A DNA stretch of 64,000 bases. Source: an endosymbiont of Galathealinum brachiosum. Lineage in GTDB: Bacteria > Pseudomonadota > Gammaproteobacteria > SZUA-229. The stretch spans positions 1-64,000 of the forward strand of contig QFXC01000011.1 in NCBI GenBank assembly GCA_003349885.1. The letters run 5' to 3'. Position 1 is the stretch's first letter. Each line of letters starts with the position of its first letter. The notes below the pieces were generated by a model that was not told the DNA's origin, searched no databases, and saw only the letters and a program-made list of their open reading frames with translations. Shown in pieces: positions 8,991 to 18,342 of this stretch. A program made the position numbers and the translations under genes.

Positions 8991-9815
8991 TTAAACTTCA
9001 GAAAAAATACTATCCGGTTTACGCGCCAGGACAGAAATGCTTTTAACACCATATGTCTCTGTCGCCCCCTGCGCATTATCGGAAATAAAATGATATTCAG
9101 GGTTATCTATAACTGTTTCTATAATTAAACCTGCAGATCGAATGGCATCCAGATAATTCTCAACCTGCAATGCACCTCCTATGCATGCTGCCCATAAAGT
9201 TGCATCACAGGTAATACCTTCTGGTAACTGCACTTCCGTTACAATGTCCGACAATGCCAGACGGCCACCCGGCTTTAACAGGCGATTAACTTCCATAAAC
9301 ACCTTGTTTTTATTAGGTGCAAGATTAACAACACCATTACTGATAACGACATCGAAACTTTCATCTTCACAGGGTGCAGCCTGTATATAACCTTTCAGAT
9401 ATTTAATATTTTTAAAACCGGATTCTGTTCTTAATGAGTCCGATTTTTTAAGCTGGGCATCTGTCATATCTATACCAACAACTTCACCGTTCTGCCCAAC
9501 CTGAGTCGCGGCATAAAAAGTATCCATACCCGCTCCACTACCCAGGTCGACCACTTTTTCGCCTGCTTTTATATTCGCCAGGCCAAAGTAATAACCTACC
9601 CCAGCAAACGACTCTATCGCCGCTGAGGGAATCATACCCAGATACCTGGCCGGGTAACCCAGACGCTCTGCCATCTGATAGCCCATTTCAAAATGAAAAT
9701 CACCCTGTGGATTTTCAGCCACATCCTGATACATTTGTTTTACTTTCATCTCAAGATCACTCGCATTAACGTCTGTATTATTTGCCAGGTCTAGTTTTTC
9801 TGCTATTGCACTCAT
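8991..9815 (-). CDS. SAM-dependent methyltransferase, ArsM-like
   Basis: About 274 residues. Motif I of class I methyltransferases is VVDLGSGAGMDTF; then come VVGIDMTDAQL, FDVVISNGVVNLAPNK, RLLKPGGRLALSDIV and WAACIGGAL. This layout follows arsenite methyltransferases, including the later Cys in the C-x-GGAL segment. However, the essential ArsM cysteine in SN-C-V-x-N-L is Gly here (SNGVVNL). Arsenite is therefore not a safe substrate; a thiol, sulfide or other metalloid is possible. Start: ATG 9815 has GGAGG eight bases upstream, while ATG 9830 has none. It leads the operon with the DsrE and membrane proteins. Confidence 0.78.
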   Translation of the reverse strand: MSAIAEKLDLANNTDVNASDLEMKVKQMYQDVAENPQGDFHFEMGYQMAERLGYPARYLGMIPSAAIESFAGVGYYFGLANIKAGEKVVDLGSGAGMDTFYAATQVGQNGEVVGIDMTDAQLKKSDSLRTESGFKNIKYLKGYIQAAPCEDESFDVVISNGVVNLAPNKNKVFMEVNRLLKPGGRLALSDIVTEVQLPEGITCDATLWAACIGGALQVENYLDAIRSAGLIIETVIDNPEYHFISDNAQGATETYGVKSISVLARKPDSIFSEV

Positions 9816-9951
9816 TATTGAGTCCTCCATATTGATTTCAAAAATGAATCTACTTAAGACCCTTGTAAAAAATTAACTTACCGGGACCTGCTGTAGAGAC
9901 TGAGTACAGAATAAGGTTGCAATGAATTTAAAACGCGGAACAAAAGGGAAT

Positions 9952-9977
9952 AAAAAAAAGGACATATGTCCTTTTTT
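9952..9977 (-). terminator. Rho-independent terminator
   Basis: Palindrome AAAAAAAGGACATATGTCCTTTTTT. On the minus strand it ends in a T-run and lies just after the AhpD-like gene, separating it from the methyltransferase operon. Confidence 0.65.
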
Positions 9978-10060
9978 AAAAATCATACAAATAAAATTAA
10001 TTACACCGTTGGTGTTATATTTAAATCTAGAATATTATCCAGATCCTATCTTTATTAACA

Positions 10061-10666
10061 TCAACCCGTTCTGACATGTTTTCCTTTATGTTTATTACTA
10101 ATATCTACACTACTTTGTTTTGGGTTCCATCTATATTCAACAAACTCTTCATCAAGAGGAATCTGAATAAGATTATTAGTTAAGTTACTGAATGTTTTTA
10201 CGCATACCCCCAAAATAACTTCCAGTGCCTGCTCTGCTGTATAACCTGCCGATAAAAAATCCTGTAAATGATCTTTATTGATAACGCCTTTACTATTTGA
10301 CAGTACACTTGAAAATGTCTGCAATGCTTCAAGTCGCACATCATTAATTCTATCTCTATCTCTAACCGCATTAATCGTATTGGTATCAACTCCCTGCATT
10401 TCTGCAAATGCACTATGACCTGCCACACAATAACTGCATTCATTTTCAACACTCACAGCGGCTTGTATAACCTCACGTTCGGTCGGAGTAAAATGTGTTT
10501 CACTCATTTGTGTATTAAGCTGCATAAATGCACGTAAAGCCGGTTCTGACTCCGCTAAAGTTGCAAACACATTGGGAACAAAACCCAACATATTTTCAAC
10601 AGATAGAAGCAATTTGTCAGCGGGAAATTTTGCAGTTTCAGCGGTATAAAGTGGATATGGTTTCAT
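10061..10666 (-). CDS. AhpD-like carboxymuconolactone decarboxylase-family protein
   Basis: 201 residues. The conserved core ENECSYCVAGHSAFA (near residues 74-88) has the E...C-x2-C...H relay of AhpD peroxidases. The flanking helices, including FTPTEREVIQAAVSVEN, fit the all-helical CMD fold. The likely activity is alkylhydroperoxidase or thiol peroxidase in the cytoplasm. The C-terminal 30 residues are polar and extra. It is divergent from the HxlR regulator with 188 bases between them, and that gap carries a palindromic operator candidate. HxlR-type regulators often control adjacent divergent oxidoreductase genes, so regulation by it is plausible. Confidence 0.85.
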   Translation of the reverse strand: MKPYPLYTAETAKFPADKLLLSVENMLGFVPNVFATLAESEPALRAFMQLNTQMSETHFTPTEREVIQAAVSVENECSYCVAGHSAFAEMQGVDTNTINAVRDRDRINDVRLEALQTFSSVLSNSKGVINKDHLQDFLSAGYTAEQALEVILGVCVKTFSNLTNNLIQIPLDEEFVEYRWNPKQSSVDISNKHKGKHVRTG

Positions 10667-10759
10667 AAGTCACCTGTTCTTTGTATTATTAATAAAAATG
10701 TCTTTGTTTTGCTGTAATCAATACTAAGAATTGATGGTATGTACCTCTACTGCAGGAGT

Positions 10760-10787
10760 TGTAGTGGAGCACTACATTTTATGTAGT
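10760..10787. promoter_or_regulatory. Candidate HxlR operator, copy A
   Basis: A perfect inverted repeat TGTAGTG-GAG-CACTACA (10760-10776) overlaps a second one, ACTACAT-TTT-ATGTAGT (10771-10787). The same motif (TGTAGT-N5-ACTACATTTTATG) occurs at 11597-11618 before the MddA-like gene. Placement between the divergent AhpD-like and HxlR genes and repetition at a second promoter point to the local HxlR protein as the binder; this is inferred. Confidence 0.65.
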
Positions 10788-10854
10788 AACTCACTAGCAT
10801 TATTAGAGTTACTAATTTGTTATACTATAACTCCCCCCAAATAAGGAATGCCTT

Positions 10855-11538
10855 ATGGAATATGGTCAGTTTTGCCCTATCGCCAAAGCAACTGAAGTAT
10901 TAGGAGAGAAGTGGACTATTTTAATCGTTCGTGAAATTCTCATGGGTGGCACACGCTTTAATATGTTACAACGTGGCTTAAGCCTGATATCCCCTACCAT
11001 GCTTTCAAAGCGACTGGATTCTCTGGAGGAAGCAGGTCTCATTTTAAAACGCAAGATTCCTAATCAGAAGGGTTATGAATACTTTCCAACCAAATCCTGT
11101 GAAGAATTGTTACCTATTATCAAAACATTAGGTGATTGGGGAATGCGCTGGGCCAGAGAGAACCTGCCCGACAAAGACTGCGATGTGGAGTTATTAATGC
11201 TGTATTTAAAACGCAGCATCAATATCGATAATCTGATAGGCAATCAAACGGTTATCCGGTTTAAATTCACCAACCTAACGGAACATGCCACCTGGTGGAT
11301 TACAGTTGAAGGTGAAGAGGTTGATATTTGCGACACAGACCCAGGCAAAGATATTGATATTTATTTTACAACCGATGTCAGAACCATGGTAAAAATCTGG
11401 ATGGGAGATACAACTTACAAACGTGAAATGAAAAACGACACCCTAAAAGTAGTAGGCCATACAGCCCTTGTAAACACCATCAGTTCGTGGATGGCGGATA
11501 GCATGTACGCAGATTTGCAACCTGCCAGTGAAATTTAA
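10855..11538 (+). CDS. HxlR-family regulator with SCP2-like C-terminal domain
   Basis: 227 residues. Residues 1-95 are the HxlR winged helix: CPIAKATEVLGEKWTILIVREI, then TMLSKRLDSLEEAGLILKR and KGYEYFPT. The N-terminal Cys7 is the redox-sensing position in several thiol/quinone-responsive HxlR proteins. Residues ~120-225 resemble an SCP2 sterol-carrier-like ligand domain, a combination seen in a subset of the family. It probably represses the divergent AhpD-like gene and the downstream MddA-like gene through the shared palindrome. A -10-like TATACT lies at 10821-10826. Confidence 0.85.
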   Translation: MEYGQFCPIAKATEVLGEKWTILIVREILMGGTRFNMLQRGLSLISPTMLSKRLDSLEEAGLILKRKIPNQKGYEYFPTKSCEELLPIIKTLGDWGMRWARENLPDKDCDVELLMLYLKRSINIDNLIGNQTVIRFKFTNLTEHATWWITVEGEEVDICDTDPGKDIDIYFTTDVRTMVKIWMGDTTYKREMKNDTLKVVGHTALVNTISSWMADSMYADLQPASEI

Positions 11539-11596
11539 TCCATTCAAGAGACTAACTTTTCAGCTCCAAAACATTATTTTAACTAACTCCATAAAG

Positions 11597-11625
11597 TGTA
11601 GTTAGTTACTACATTTTATGATGTA
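11597..11625. promoter_or_regulatory. Candidate HxlR operator, copy B
   Basis: TGTAGT (11597-11602), five bases, then ACTACATTTTATG (11608-11620), followed by ATGTA. Nineteen of the motif bases are identical to copy A at 10760. It lies about 60 bases before the MddA-like gene. Confidence 0.6.
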
Positions 11626-11682
11626 TCCGTTCTATCCGTCTCACTGTATTATTTTTTTAAACAAACTAACGGAGAAATGATC

Positions 11683-12456
11683 ATGAAAAAACTAATGGTT
11701 TTACTTTACGGCATCACAAACTACAATCTCGGCTCAGCATCACTTGTTTGCCTGATTGCCTTTCTATTTAATTTCATACCTGAAAACCCCTATCTGAATA
11801 GTATTGATTATGGTAATCCGGGTAATACGGCCACCACTATCATAGTTAATCTGTTACTGATCACCCTGTTTGGTTTACAACATAGCATCATGGCCAGACC
11901 AAACTTTAAAAAGAAACTGATAAAATTCATTCCCGAACCTGCTGAACGCAGTACATTTATGTTAGTAACTGCGATTGCTGTTTTCATTTTATGCATATTT
12001 TGGCAACCCATGACAGGTATTGTATGGCAGGTACAAAATGCTAATCTATATAATGCCATATTAATTACAGGGTTACTTGGGTGGGGCATGGTATTTTACG
12101 CCACATTTATTATTAATCATTTTGATTTATTTGGTTTACGTCAGGTCTGGTTATATTTTAAGGGGCAGGAGTACACTCACCTACCATTCACCCAAAGTTC
12201 ATTGTACAAATATATACGCCACCCCATAATGAGTGGTGTTTTTATAGGTATCTGGCTCACCCCTACAATGACAACAGGTCACTTACTGTTCGCATTAGGT
12301 ATGTCGGTTTATATTGTTATCGGGGTTTATCATGAAGAAAAAGATCTGGTTAAGATAATCGGCAATCGGTATTTACGTTATATTGATTCAACAGGAAAAT
12401 TTTTCCCCAAAATGAATACCGATAAAAAAGACCTTACATATAAGCAAGAATTATAA
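11683..12456 (+). CDS. mddA: MddA-like membrane S-methyltransferase (methanethiol S-methyltransferase type)
   Basis: About 257 residues and five membrane segments in the isoprenylcysteine methyltransferase/NnrU-like fold. LQHSIMARPNFKK, PAERSTFML, FIINHFDLFGLRQVWLYF and YIRHPIMSGVFIGIWLTPTMT match the MddA family, which methylates methanethiol to dimethyl sulfide with SAM. RHP and the late E-E-x-D-L contribute to the SAM site. Substrate assignment is by family resemblance recalled from memory and could be another small thiol. Start: ATG 11683 has GGAG at 11671-11674; ATG 11677 is too close to it. It follows the HxlR gene and has its own copy of the palindromic operator. Confidence 0.7.
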   Translation: MKKLMVLLYGITNYNLGSASLVCLIAFLFNFIPENPYLNSIDYGNPGNTATTIIVNLLLITLFGLQHSIMARPNFKKKLIKFIPEPAERSTFMLVTAIAVFILCIFWQPMTGIVWQVQNANLYNAILITGLLGWGMVFYATFIINHFDLFGLRQVWLYFKGQEYTHLPFTQSSLYKYIRHPIMSGVFIGIWLTPTMTTGHLLFALGMSVYIVIGVYHEEKDLVKIIGNRYLRYIDSTGKFFPKMNTDKKDLTYKQEL

Positions 12457-12465
12457 TTTCATTAG

Positions 12466-12516
12466 AACACCATAATTCGACTTAATATAATATCGGATTA
12501 TGGTGTTAACTTTTTT
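12466..12516 (+). terminator. Hairpin terminator after the MddA-like gene
   Basis: An 11-base inverted repeat AACACCATAAT (12466-12476) / ATTATGGTGTT (12497-12507) with a 20-base loop is followed by AAC and a run of T. Confidence 0.65.
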
Positions 12517-12604
12517 CATAAAGCATTCTCAGGTGATTTCTATCAAGTAGTATTTGTTGAGGTAACAGTTTTTATCTCGCAAAGTCCGAGATATGATAAT
12601 TTCA

Positions 12605-13264
12605 TCACCAGGCGGCAGGTAAACTTCGCTCAATTATCATTTGTTTAGCCTGTTTACGAATATAACCACCTTTTTTCAGGTCTTGCATGATTCGACTCAC
12701 CATCTTACTTGATGCACCGACACGACTAGCCAAATCATTATAGGTCACTGGTTGATCGATTAACCAAATACCATTTTCCTGCTCAACAGCCATTTCCATT
12801 AGCGTTCTTGCCACTCGTCCATATACATCCATTAACGCCAGACTGCGTACATTTTCACTTAATGCCCTACAGCGCTGAGTCAATCCCCTGATAATTGCCA
12901 ATGAAATCTCAGGGTTATCTGTAATAGCCTTTATTAAATCTTTTTTTAATAAAACAGCAAACTGGCAATCTTCAAGTGCCAATACAGAAGCAGATCTTGG
13001 CCCATCATCAAAAAGTGATACCTCTCCAAAATACTCACCTTTTGACTGCGTATTTAAAACCACTTCTTTACCCGCATCGTCATTAAGATAAACCTTCACT
13101 CGACCTTCGAGAATGATATAGAGTGAATTAGTTTCATCGCCTTCATTTATTAAAATCGTATTCTTAGGATGACGACGAACTGTAAAATGCTTTCCCAGTG
13201 AATGAAGCTGCTCCGAGCTTAAAGCAGAAAACAACTGTATATTGTCAAATAAGTCCGTGTCCAT
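12605..13264 (-). CDS. Crp-family regulator with intact cyclic-nucleotide pocket
   Basis: About 219 residues. The N-terminal cyclic-nucleotide-binding domain includes NEGDETNSLYIILEGRVKVY and a complete phosphate-binding cassette GEVSLFDDGPRSASV, with the Glu, Arg and Ser that hold cAMP in Crp. The C-terminal winged helix contains TYNDLASRVGASSKMVSRIMQDLKKGGYI. No Fnr-type cysteine cluster is present. Start: ATG 13264 lies after AGGAT; ATG 13303 would add 13 residues. The gene is divergent, by 122 bases, from a hybrid kinase fused to a nucleotide cyclase. It is therefore the natural candidate effector for the nucleotide made next door. Confidence 0.85.
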   Translation of the reverse strand: MDTDLFDNIQLFSALSSEQLHSLGKHFTVRRHPKNTILINEGDETNSLYIILEGRVKVYLNDDAGKEVVLNTQSKGEYFGEVSLFDDGPRSASVLALEDCQFAVLLKKDLIKAITDNPEISLAIIRGLTQRCRALSENVRSLALMDVYGRVARTLMEMAVEQENGIWLIDQPVTYNDLASRVGASSKMVSRIMQDLKKGGYIRKQAKQMIIERSLPAAW

Positions 13265-13386
13265 TCTTATCCTATTAGTAAAAATTGAAGAAAGGCATAT
13301 CAAGCAAATAATATTTTTATAGAATACTATGATTTATAATACGTGACACCCCCCTGATTAAAAATATGGATATATCGAGAATTTAA

Positions 13387-15960
13387 ATGAAAAAATGGTT
13401 TTTAAACTTTGCCAATGCTGGTTGCCTTGAAACTGATACCGAATCAGAACGCCTTAAAAAGGCTATTCTGGTCACCATACCGACCGGTATTAGTATTGCT
13501 GCTATGCTCTGGTCTCTTGCTTATCTATACCTTGAGCGGCCTATTTCAGCGGCAATCCCTGGTGGTTATTCTCTTATCTCTATGATGAGCATTCTGTTAT
13601 TCATCAAAACTAAATATTATTCTTTTTTTAGATTCAGCCAATTATTTCTTATTTTATGGTTACCGTTCTTATTGCAATGGAGTCTTGGCGGCTTTCATGC
13701 TGGAAGTTCGGTTATGGTGTGGGCAATTCTGTCACCCGTAGGTGCACTGATGTTTCACGGAGTTAGACCTGCTATTCCCTGGTTTATTGCTTATCTTTTG
13801 CTGACTGTTATCTCGGGTGTTTTTGATAGTTATTTCAAGACCTTAATTGAACCACTATCTACTACAATCATTACTACCTTTTATGTCATGAATCTGGGTA
13901 CTGCTACATTATTAATGTATGCCGTTGTCAATTATTTTGTAATTGACAACAATCGAATCATTTCTGATGTTTCACGTGAAAAAGAAAAAGCGGAAAATTC
14001 AAAAGCAGTTATTGAAGAACAGGCGATAAAACTGATTGAAATGGATCAAATTCGAAGTCGATTCCTTGCTAATGTATCCCATGAATTTAGAACACCTCTT
14101 GCATTAACTATCGGCCCTTTGGAGGACGCATTAGAAGGACGCTTCGGTGAGTTCGACAAAATTTTGAATAAACAGTTACAGGTTATATTACGAAATAGTC
14201 GACGCTTACTAAGGCTGGTTAATCAGTTACTGGATATAAGTAAAGTTGAAGCCGGCGAAATGAAAGTTAATCTCCAGAACATTGATATCAATCATTTTAT
14301 CAGGGAAATATCTTTAGCTTTTACACCTTATGCAGAAAGAAAAAACATAGGATTCACAACTGATTTAGGTAACCATCCTATAAATATAAAATTTGATCCG
14401 GATAAAATTGAAAAAGTAATCAATAATCTGTTATCTAATGCTGTTAAGTTTACACCCGACAATGGCCGTGTAAGGTTAACACTCAAAGAAAACAATGAAG
14501 GCATTGAGATTACACTACGCGACTCAGGCCCGGGCATCGCCAAAAAAGATATTTCTCACATCTTTGATAGATTCTATCAAGTTGACGGATCATCAACACG
14601 AGAGCATGAAGGCACTGGAATAGGACTCTCTCTGGTAAAAGAACTTATTGAACTACATCAGGGTACTACCGAAGTAACAAGTGAAACGGGCTTTGGTTCT
14701 GAATTTAAAATAACGCTACCATTTAACACAGGTCATAGTACATCAAGCCATAACCCAAATGATGACACTTATAATTTAGACATTGAAATGGCATCTATGG
14801 ATATCGAATCCATGACAGACATTAAAGCCAATGCTAACCTGGATAAAAAATTAAAGGATACGTACAGCATATTAATTGTCGATGACAATAAAGACATTAG
14901 AGATTATTTAAACTCATGCCTTAAGAGCCAATACCATGTAGTTCAAGCTGAAGATGGCATTGAAGGGCTAAAAACGGCTAAACAGTATAATCCTGATTTA
15001 ATTATCAGCGATATTATGATGCCACGAATGGACGGTTACGAATTCTGCAAATCAATTAAATCAGACATTCAACTAAACCATACTCCTCTTATATTTTTAA
15101 CCGCTAAAGCATCTGAAGACATGAAAATACAGGGGCTGGAAGTCGGTGCCGATGATTACTTGTCGAAACCATTCAGCGCTAAAGAACTGTTAGCACGTGT
15201 CAGTAATCTAATTACCTTACGACAACAGGAAAAACAATTAAAACAGTTAAATCTTGAACTAGAAGGTAAAGTTAAAGATCAACTTGACGAACTAATAACT
15301 AACAAACGTCTAAACAGTTATTTTTCTGGAAAAATGCTTCAGCAACTACTTAACAATGAAGAAGCAGCTGCCTTAATTACACGCAGAAAAAAAGTCACTA
15401 TATTGTTCAGTGACTTATGCAACTTCACTGATCTAACAGACCGCCTTGAATCGGAGCAGACAACTTTAATTCTTAATCAGTATCTAACAGAGATGACTGC
15501 ATTAGTAGAAAAAAACGGGGGGACTGTAATACAGATAATAGGTGATGCTATTATGGCATTCTTTGGTGCCCCAGAAGAAATGGACGATAAAGTTCAGGCA
15601 ATTAATGCAATGAATCTTGGAATAGACATGCAAGCTAAAATAAAAAACCTGTCTAACAACTGGTTGTCACAGGGCATTGAATATTCCGCAAATATTCGTA
15701 TAGGTATTCACCAGGATTTTGTAACTGTAGGTAATTTTGGTTCCAGTCACTTTATGGAATACACAGCTGTAGGCAAGGGCGTCAACCTGGCTAGTCGTTT
15801 AGAGACCAGCTGTAACCCTGGAAAGATAAAAGTTAGTTACCCTGTTTACCTGCTCGCCAGAGATGATTTTTCTTTTGGTGAATTATCTGAAGAAATATTT
15901 AAAGGTTTCTCGCGAAAAATTAAAGTGTGTGAATACACCCCAAGCCTGATAAATTCATAA
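13387..15960 (+). CDS. Hybrid histidine kinase fused to a response receiver and a class III adenylate/guanylate cyclase
   Basis: 857 residues. Six membrane helices span about residues 28-190, without a large periplasmic loop. A coiled coil leads to HisKA with SHEFRTPL (His232). The ATPase domain has the N box NNLLSNAVKFTP, DSGPGIAKKD and GTGIGLSLV. The receiver has VDDNKD and Asp542 in ISDIMMP. A class III cyclase follows at about 665-850 with metal-binding Asp676 (LFSDLC) and Asp720 (IGDAIMAFFG), plus TAVGKGVNLASRLE. The order implies that autophosphorylation passes to the receiver and controls cyclase output. cAMP or cGMP specificity cannot be told with certainty. polB begins 10 bases after its stop, so the two may be co-transcribed. 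Confidence 0.9.
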   Translation: MKKWFLNFANAGCLETDTESERLKKAILVTIPTGISIAAMLWSLAYLYLERPISAAIPGGYSLISMMSILLFIKTKYYSFFRFSQLFLILWLPFLLQWSLGGFHAGSSVMVWAILSPVGALMFHGVRPAIPWFIAYLLLTVISGVFDSYFKTLIEPLSTTIITTFYVMNLGTATLLMYAVVNYFVIDNNRIISDVSREKEKAENSKAVIEEQAIKLIEMDQIRSRFLANVSHEFRTPLALTIGPLEDALEGRFGEFDKILNKQLQVILRNSRRLLRLVNQLLDISKVEAGEMKVNLQNIDINHFIREISLAFTPYAERKNIGFTTDLGNHPINIKFDPDKIEKVINNLLSNAVKFTPDNGRVRLTLKENNEGIEITLRDSGPGIAKKDISHIFDRFYQVDGSSTREHEGTGIGLSLVKELIELHQGTTEVTSETGFGSEFKITLPFNTGHSTSSHNPNDDTYNLDIEMASMDIESMTDIKANANLDKKLKDTYSILIVDDNKDIRDYLNSCLKSQYHVVQAEDGIEGLKTAKQYNPDLIISDIMMPRMDGYEFCKSIKSDIQLNHTPLIFLTAKASEDMKIQGLEVGADDYLSKPFSAKELLARVSNLITLRQQEKQLKQLNLELEGKVKDQLDELITNKRLNSYFSGKMLQQLLNNEEAAALITRRKKVTILFSDLCNFTDLTDRLESEQTTLILNQYLTEMTALVEKNGGTVIQIIGDAIMAFFGAPEEMDDKVQAINAMNLGIDMQAKIKNLSNNWLSQGIEYSANIRIGIHQDFVTVGNFGSSHFMEYTAVGKGVNLASRLETSCNPGKIKVSYPVYLLARDDFSFGELSEEIFKGFSRKIKVCEYTPSLINS

Positions 15961-15970
15961 TACTATCTCT

Positions 15971-18322
15971 ATGCACAAAGCTTTTTTACTAACTCGTCAG
16001 GCCTACGACACAAAACACGGCATTCAATTAGAACTCTGGTTTAACTCTGATTCTGGTCCTGTTCAGGTTTTTATAAACCAACAACAAGCTGTCTTTTTTA
16101 TACAACAATCAAACATTGATCGAGTAGCTCCGTTGCTTTCGAAAAACAGGGCTTATATAAAAAACATTAACCTGTTAGATTTTAAACGCCAACCCATGGC
16201 CGCTGTATATTGCAACTCCTTACAGTATTTTTATCGAATAAGAGACCAGCTAAAAGAAAATAACATCCCTGCATTTGAAACAGATATACGGCCGACTGAA
16301 CGTTTTCTAACTGAACGTTTTATTACAGGGCCTGTAACGCTAAATAACCCGGACAAGTTATCAACACTTACCAACCCTGCAATCAAGGCTGATGACTACA
16401 ACCCTGTACTGAAGCTAATGTCTTTAGATATTGAGACTTCATATGATACCGACGAATTATTTTCTATTGCTTATATTTGTGACAACATTAAAAAGGTTTT
16501 AATAGTCGGCAACAATCAACTCAATAACGATTTAATTCAAACCGTAACTGATGAAAAACAATTACTCACTTTATTCATTCAACATATACATAAATTTGAC
16601 CCAGATGTATTTATTGGCTGGAATGTTATAAATTTTGATTTTCGCTTTCTACAGAAGAAGGCAGATCAACTTAATGTGCCTTTAAAAATAGGCCGTAATC
16701 ACTCACTCGTAAAATGGCGCCAACATCATGCTGAAGCAAATCATTATTTCTTACATATCCCGGGAAGAGTGGTACTTGATGGCATAGACACATTAAAAAG
16801 TGCAACCTGGCAATTCTCAAGCTTTTCACTTGATAATGTTTCTAATGAATTATTAAACCGCGGAAAACTCATTCAACAACACAACAGTCATGACCCATTA
16901 TTTAAAGCCAAAGAAATCAAACGTCAATTTTATAAAGACAAAACATCACTGGCAAAATATAACCTCGAAGATTGCCAGCTTGTACTCGATATTTTTAATA
17001 AAGCAGAATTAATTCATTTTGCTATTGAACGCGCCCGCTTAACCGGCCTCGAAATGGACAGAGTAGGTGGCTCTGTTGCTGCTTTTGATAATTTATACCT
17101 ACCACGTTTACACAGAAAAGGTTTTACCGCACCTAACACAGGTGACTATGGGAGCGGCAATACCGCTCCTGGTGGTTACGTAATGAATTCTAAACCGGGG
17201 TTATTCAATAGCGTTCTTGTTCTAGATTATAAGAGTCTGTATCCGAGTATTATACGCACATTCAAAGTCGATCCTTATGCGCGAATTGCGGCTAAACAAC
17301 AAATAGATGATGACATTATTCCCGGTTATGACGGTGCCAGCTTTTCCAAGCAAGAGCATATACTTCCTGAAATCATTGCTGATTTATGGCAGGCAAGAGA
17401 CAAAGCTAAGCGTGAGAAAAACAAAGCTTTATCTCAGGCAATAAAAATCATTATGAATTCATTCTATGGCGTATTGGGAACTGCTGGTTGTCGCATTCAT
17501 GATGCACGCCTTACCAGCTCAATCACCAAACGTAGTCACGACATTATTAAACAGTCTGTTAAGTTAATTAATACTCAGGGATATGAGGTTATCTACGGTG
17601 ATACAGATTCAGTTTTTGTATCATTAGACAAAAGCGTAAAAAACAATGAAGCAAATAAGATTGGCCAGCATCTAATCGATATAATAAATAGCTATTGGAA
17701 ACAACATTTAAATGAAGATTTCGGTATTGAATCATATCTTGAAATGGAATATGAAACACACTTCAAACGCTTTTTTATGCCGACAATCAGAGGTTCAGAA
17801 AAAGGAAGCAAAAAGCGTTATGCCGGTGTTATCAGTACAGATAATGGTGATAAGATTATTTTTAAAGGACTCGAAAATGTTCGCACTGACTGGACACAAT
17901 TAGCCCGTGATTTTCAGCAGACATTATATTATAAAGTTTTTAATGACGAAGCATACGCTGACTTTATTCGACAAGTCGTCAAACAGTTATCTAATGGCGA
18001 ATTAGACCATCAGCTCACATATAGAAAACGACTACGACAAAAACTTGATCTCTATCAGAAGAATATACCTCCACATGCTCGTGCGGCTATAAATTCTGAA
18101 GCTATATTTAAGCGGGAGGGGAAACCTTCACGTTACCAGAACAAGGGATGGATTGAGTATGTTATGACCTTAAACGGCCCGGAAACACTGGAATGCCAGT
18201 CTTCTAAATTAGACTATGAACATTATATTGAAAAACAGCTAACGCCAATAGCGGACAGTATTCTTGCTGCATTAAATGACTCAATGGATAACATACTCAA
18301 TCGTCAATTTAATTTATTTTAA
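15971..18322 (+). CDS. polB: DNA polymerase II (family B)
   Basis: 783 residues, the same length as E. coli Pol II. The 3'-5' exonuclease motif is LSLDIETSYD (near 150), with a second acidic exo motif in FIGWNVINFDFRF. Polymerase motif A is DYKSLYPSII (near 418), motif B is IKIIMNSFYGVLG, and motif C is YGDTDSVFV (near 541). All catalytic aspartates are in place, so it should be active in lesion bypass, fork restart and proofreading. It starts 10 bases after the kinase-cyclase stop, with only a weak ribosome binding site, and ends before a clear terminator. An SOS-type LexA box was not found in the short gap. Confidence 0.95.
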   Translation: MHKAFLLTRQAYDTKHGIQLELWFNSDSGPVQVFINQQQAVFFIQQSNIDRVAPLLSKNRAYIKNINLLDFKRQPMAAVYCNSLQYFYRIRDQLKENNIPAFETDIRPTERFLTERFITGPVTLNNPDKLSTLTNPAIKADDYNPVLKLMSLDIETSYDTDELFSIAYICDNIKKVLIVGNNQLNNDLIQTVTDEKQLLTLFIQHIHKFDPDVFIGWNVINFDFRFLQKKADQLNVPLKIGRNHSLVKWRQHHAEANHYFLHIPGRVVLDGIDTLKSATWQFSSFSLDNVSNELLNRGKLIQQHNSHDPLFKAKEIKRQFYKDKTSLAKYNLEDCQLVLDIFNKAELIHFAIERARLTGLEMDRVGGSVAAFDNLYLPRLHRKGFTAPNTGDYGSGNTAPGGYVMNSKPGLFNSVLVLDYKSLYPSIIRTFKVDPYARIAAKQQIDDDIIPGYDGASFSKQEHILPEIIADLWQARDKAKREKNKALSQAIKIIMNSFYGVLGTAGCRIHDARLTSSITKRSHDIIKQSVKLINTQGYEVIYGDTDSVFVSLDKSVKNNEANKIGQHLIDIINSYWKQHLNEDFGIESYLEMEYETHFKRFFMPTIRGSEKGSKKRYAGVISTDNGDKIIFKGLENVRTDWTQLARDFQQTLYYKVFNDEAYADFIRQVVKQLSNGELDHQLTYRKRLRQKLDLYQKNIPPHARAAINSEAIFKREGKPSRYQNKGWIEYVMTLNGPETLECQSSKLDYEHYIEKQLTPIADSILAALNDSMDNILNRQFNLF

Positions 18323-18342
18323 TATTACTCACATCATCCATA

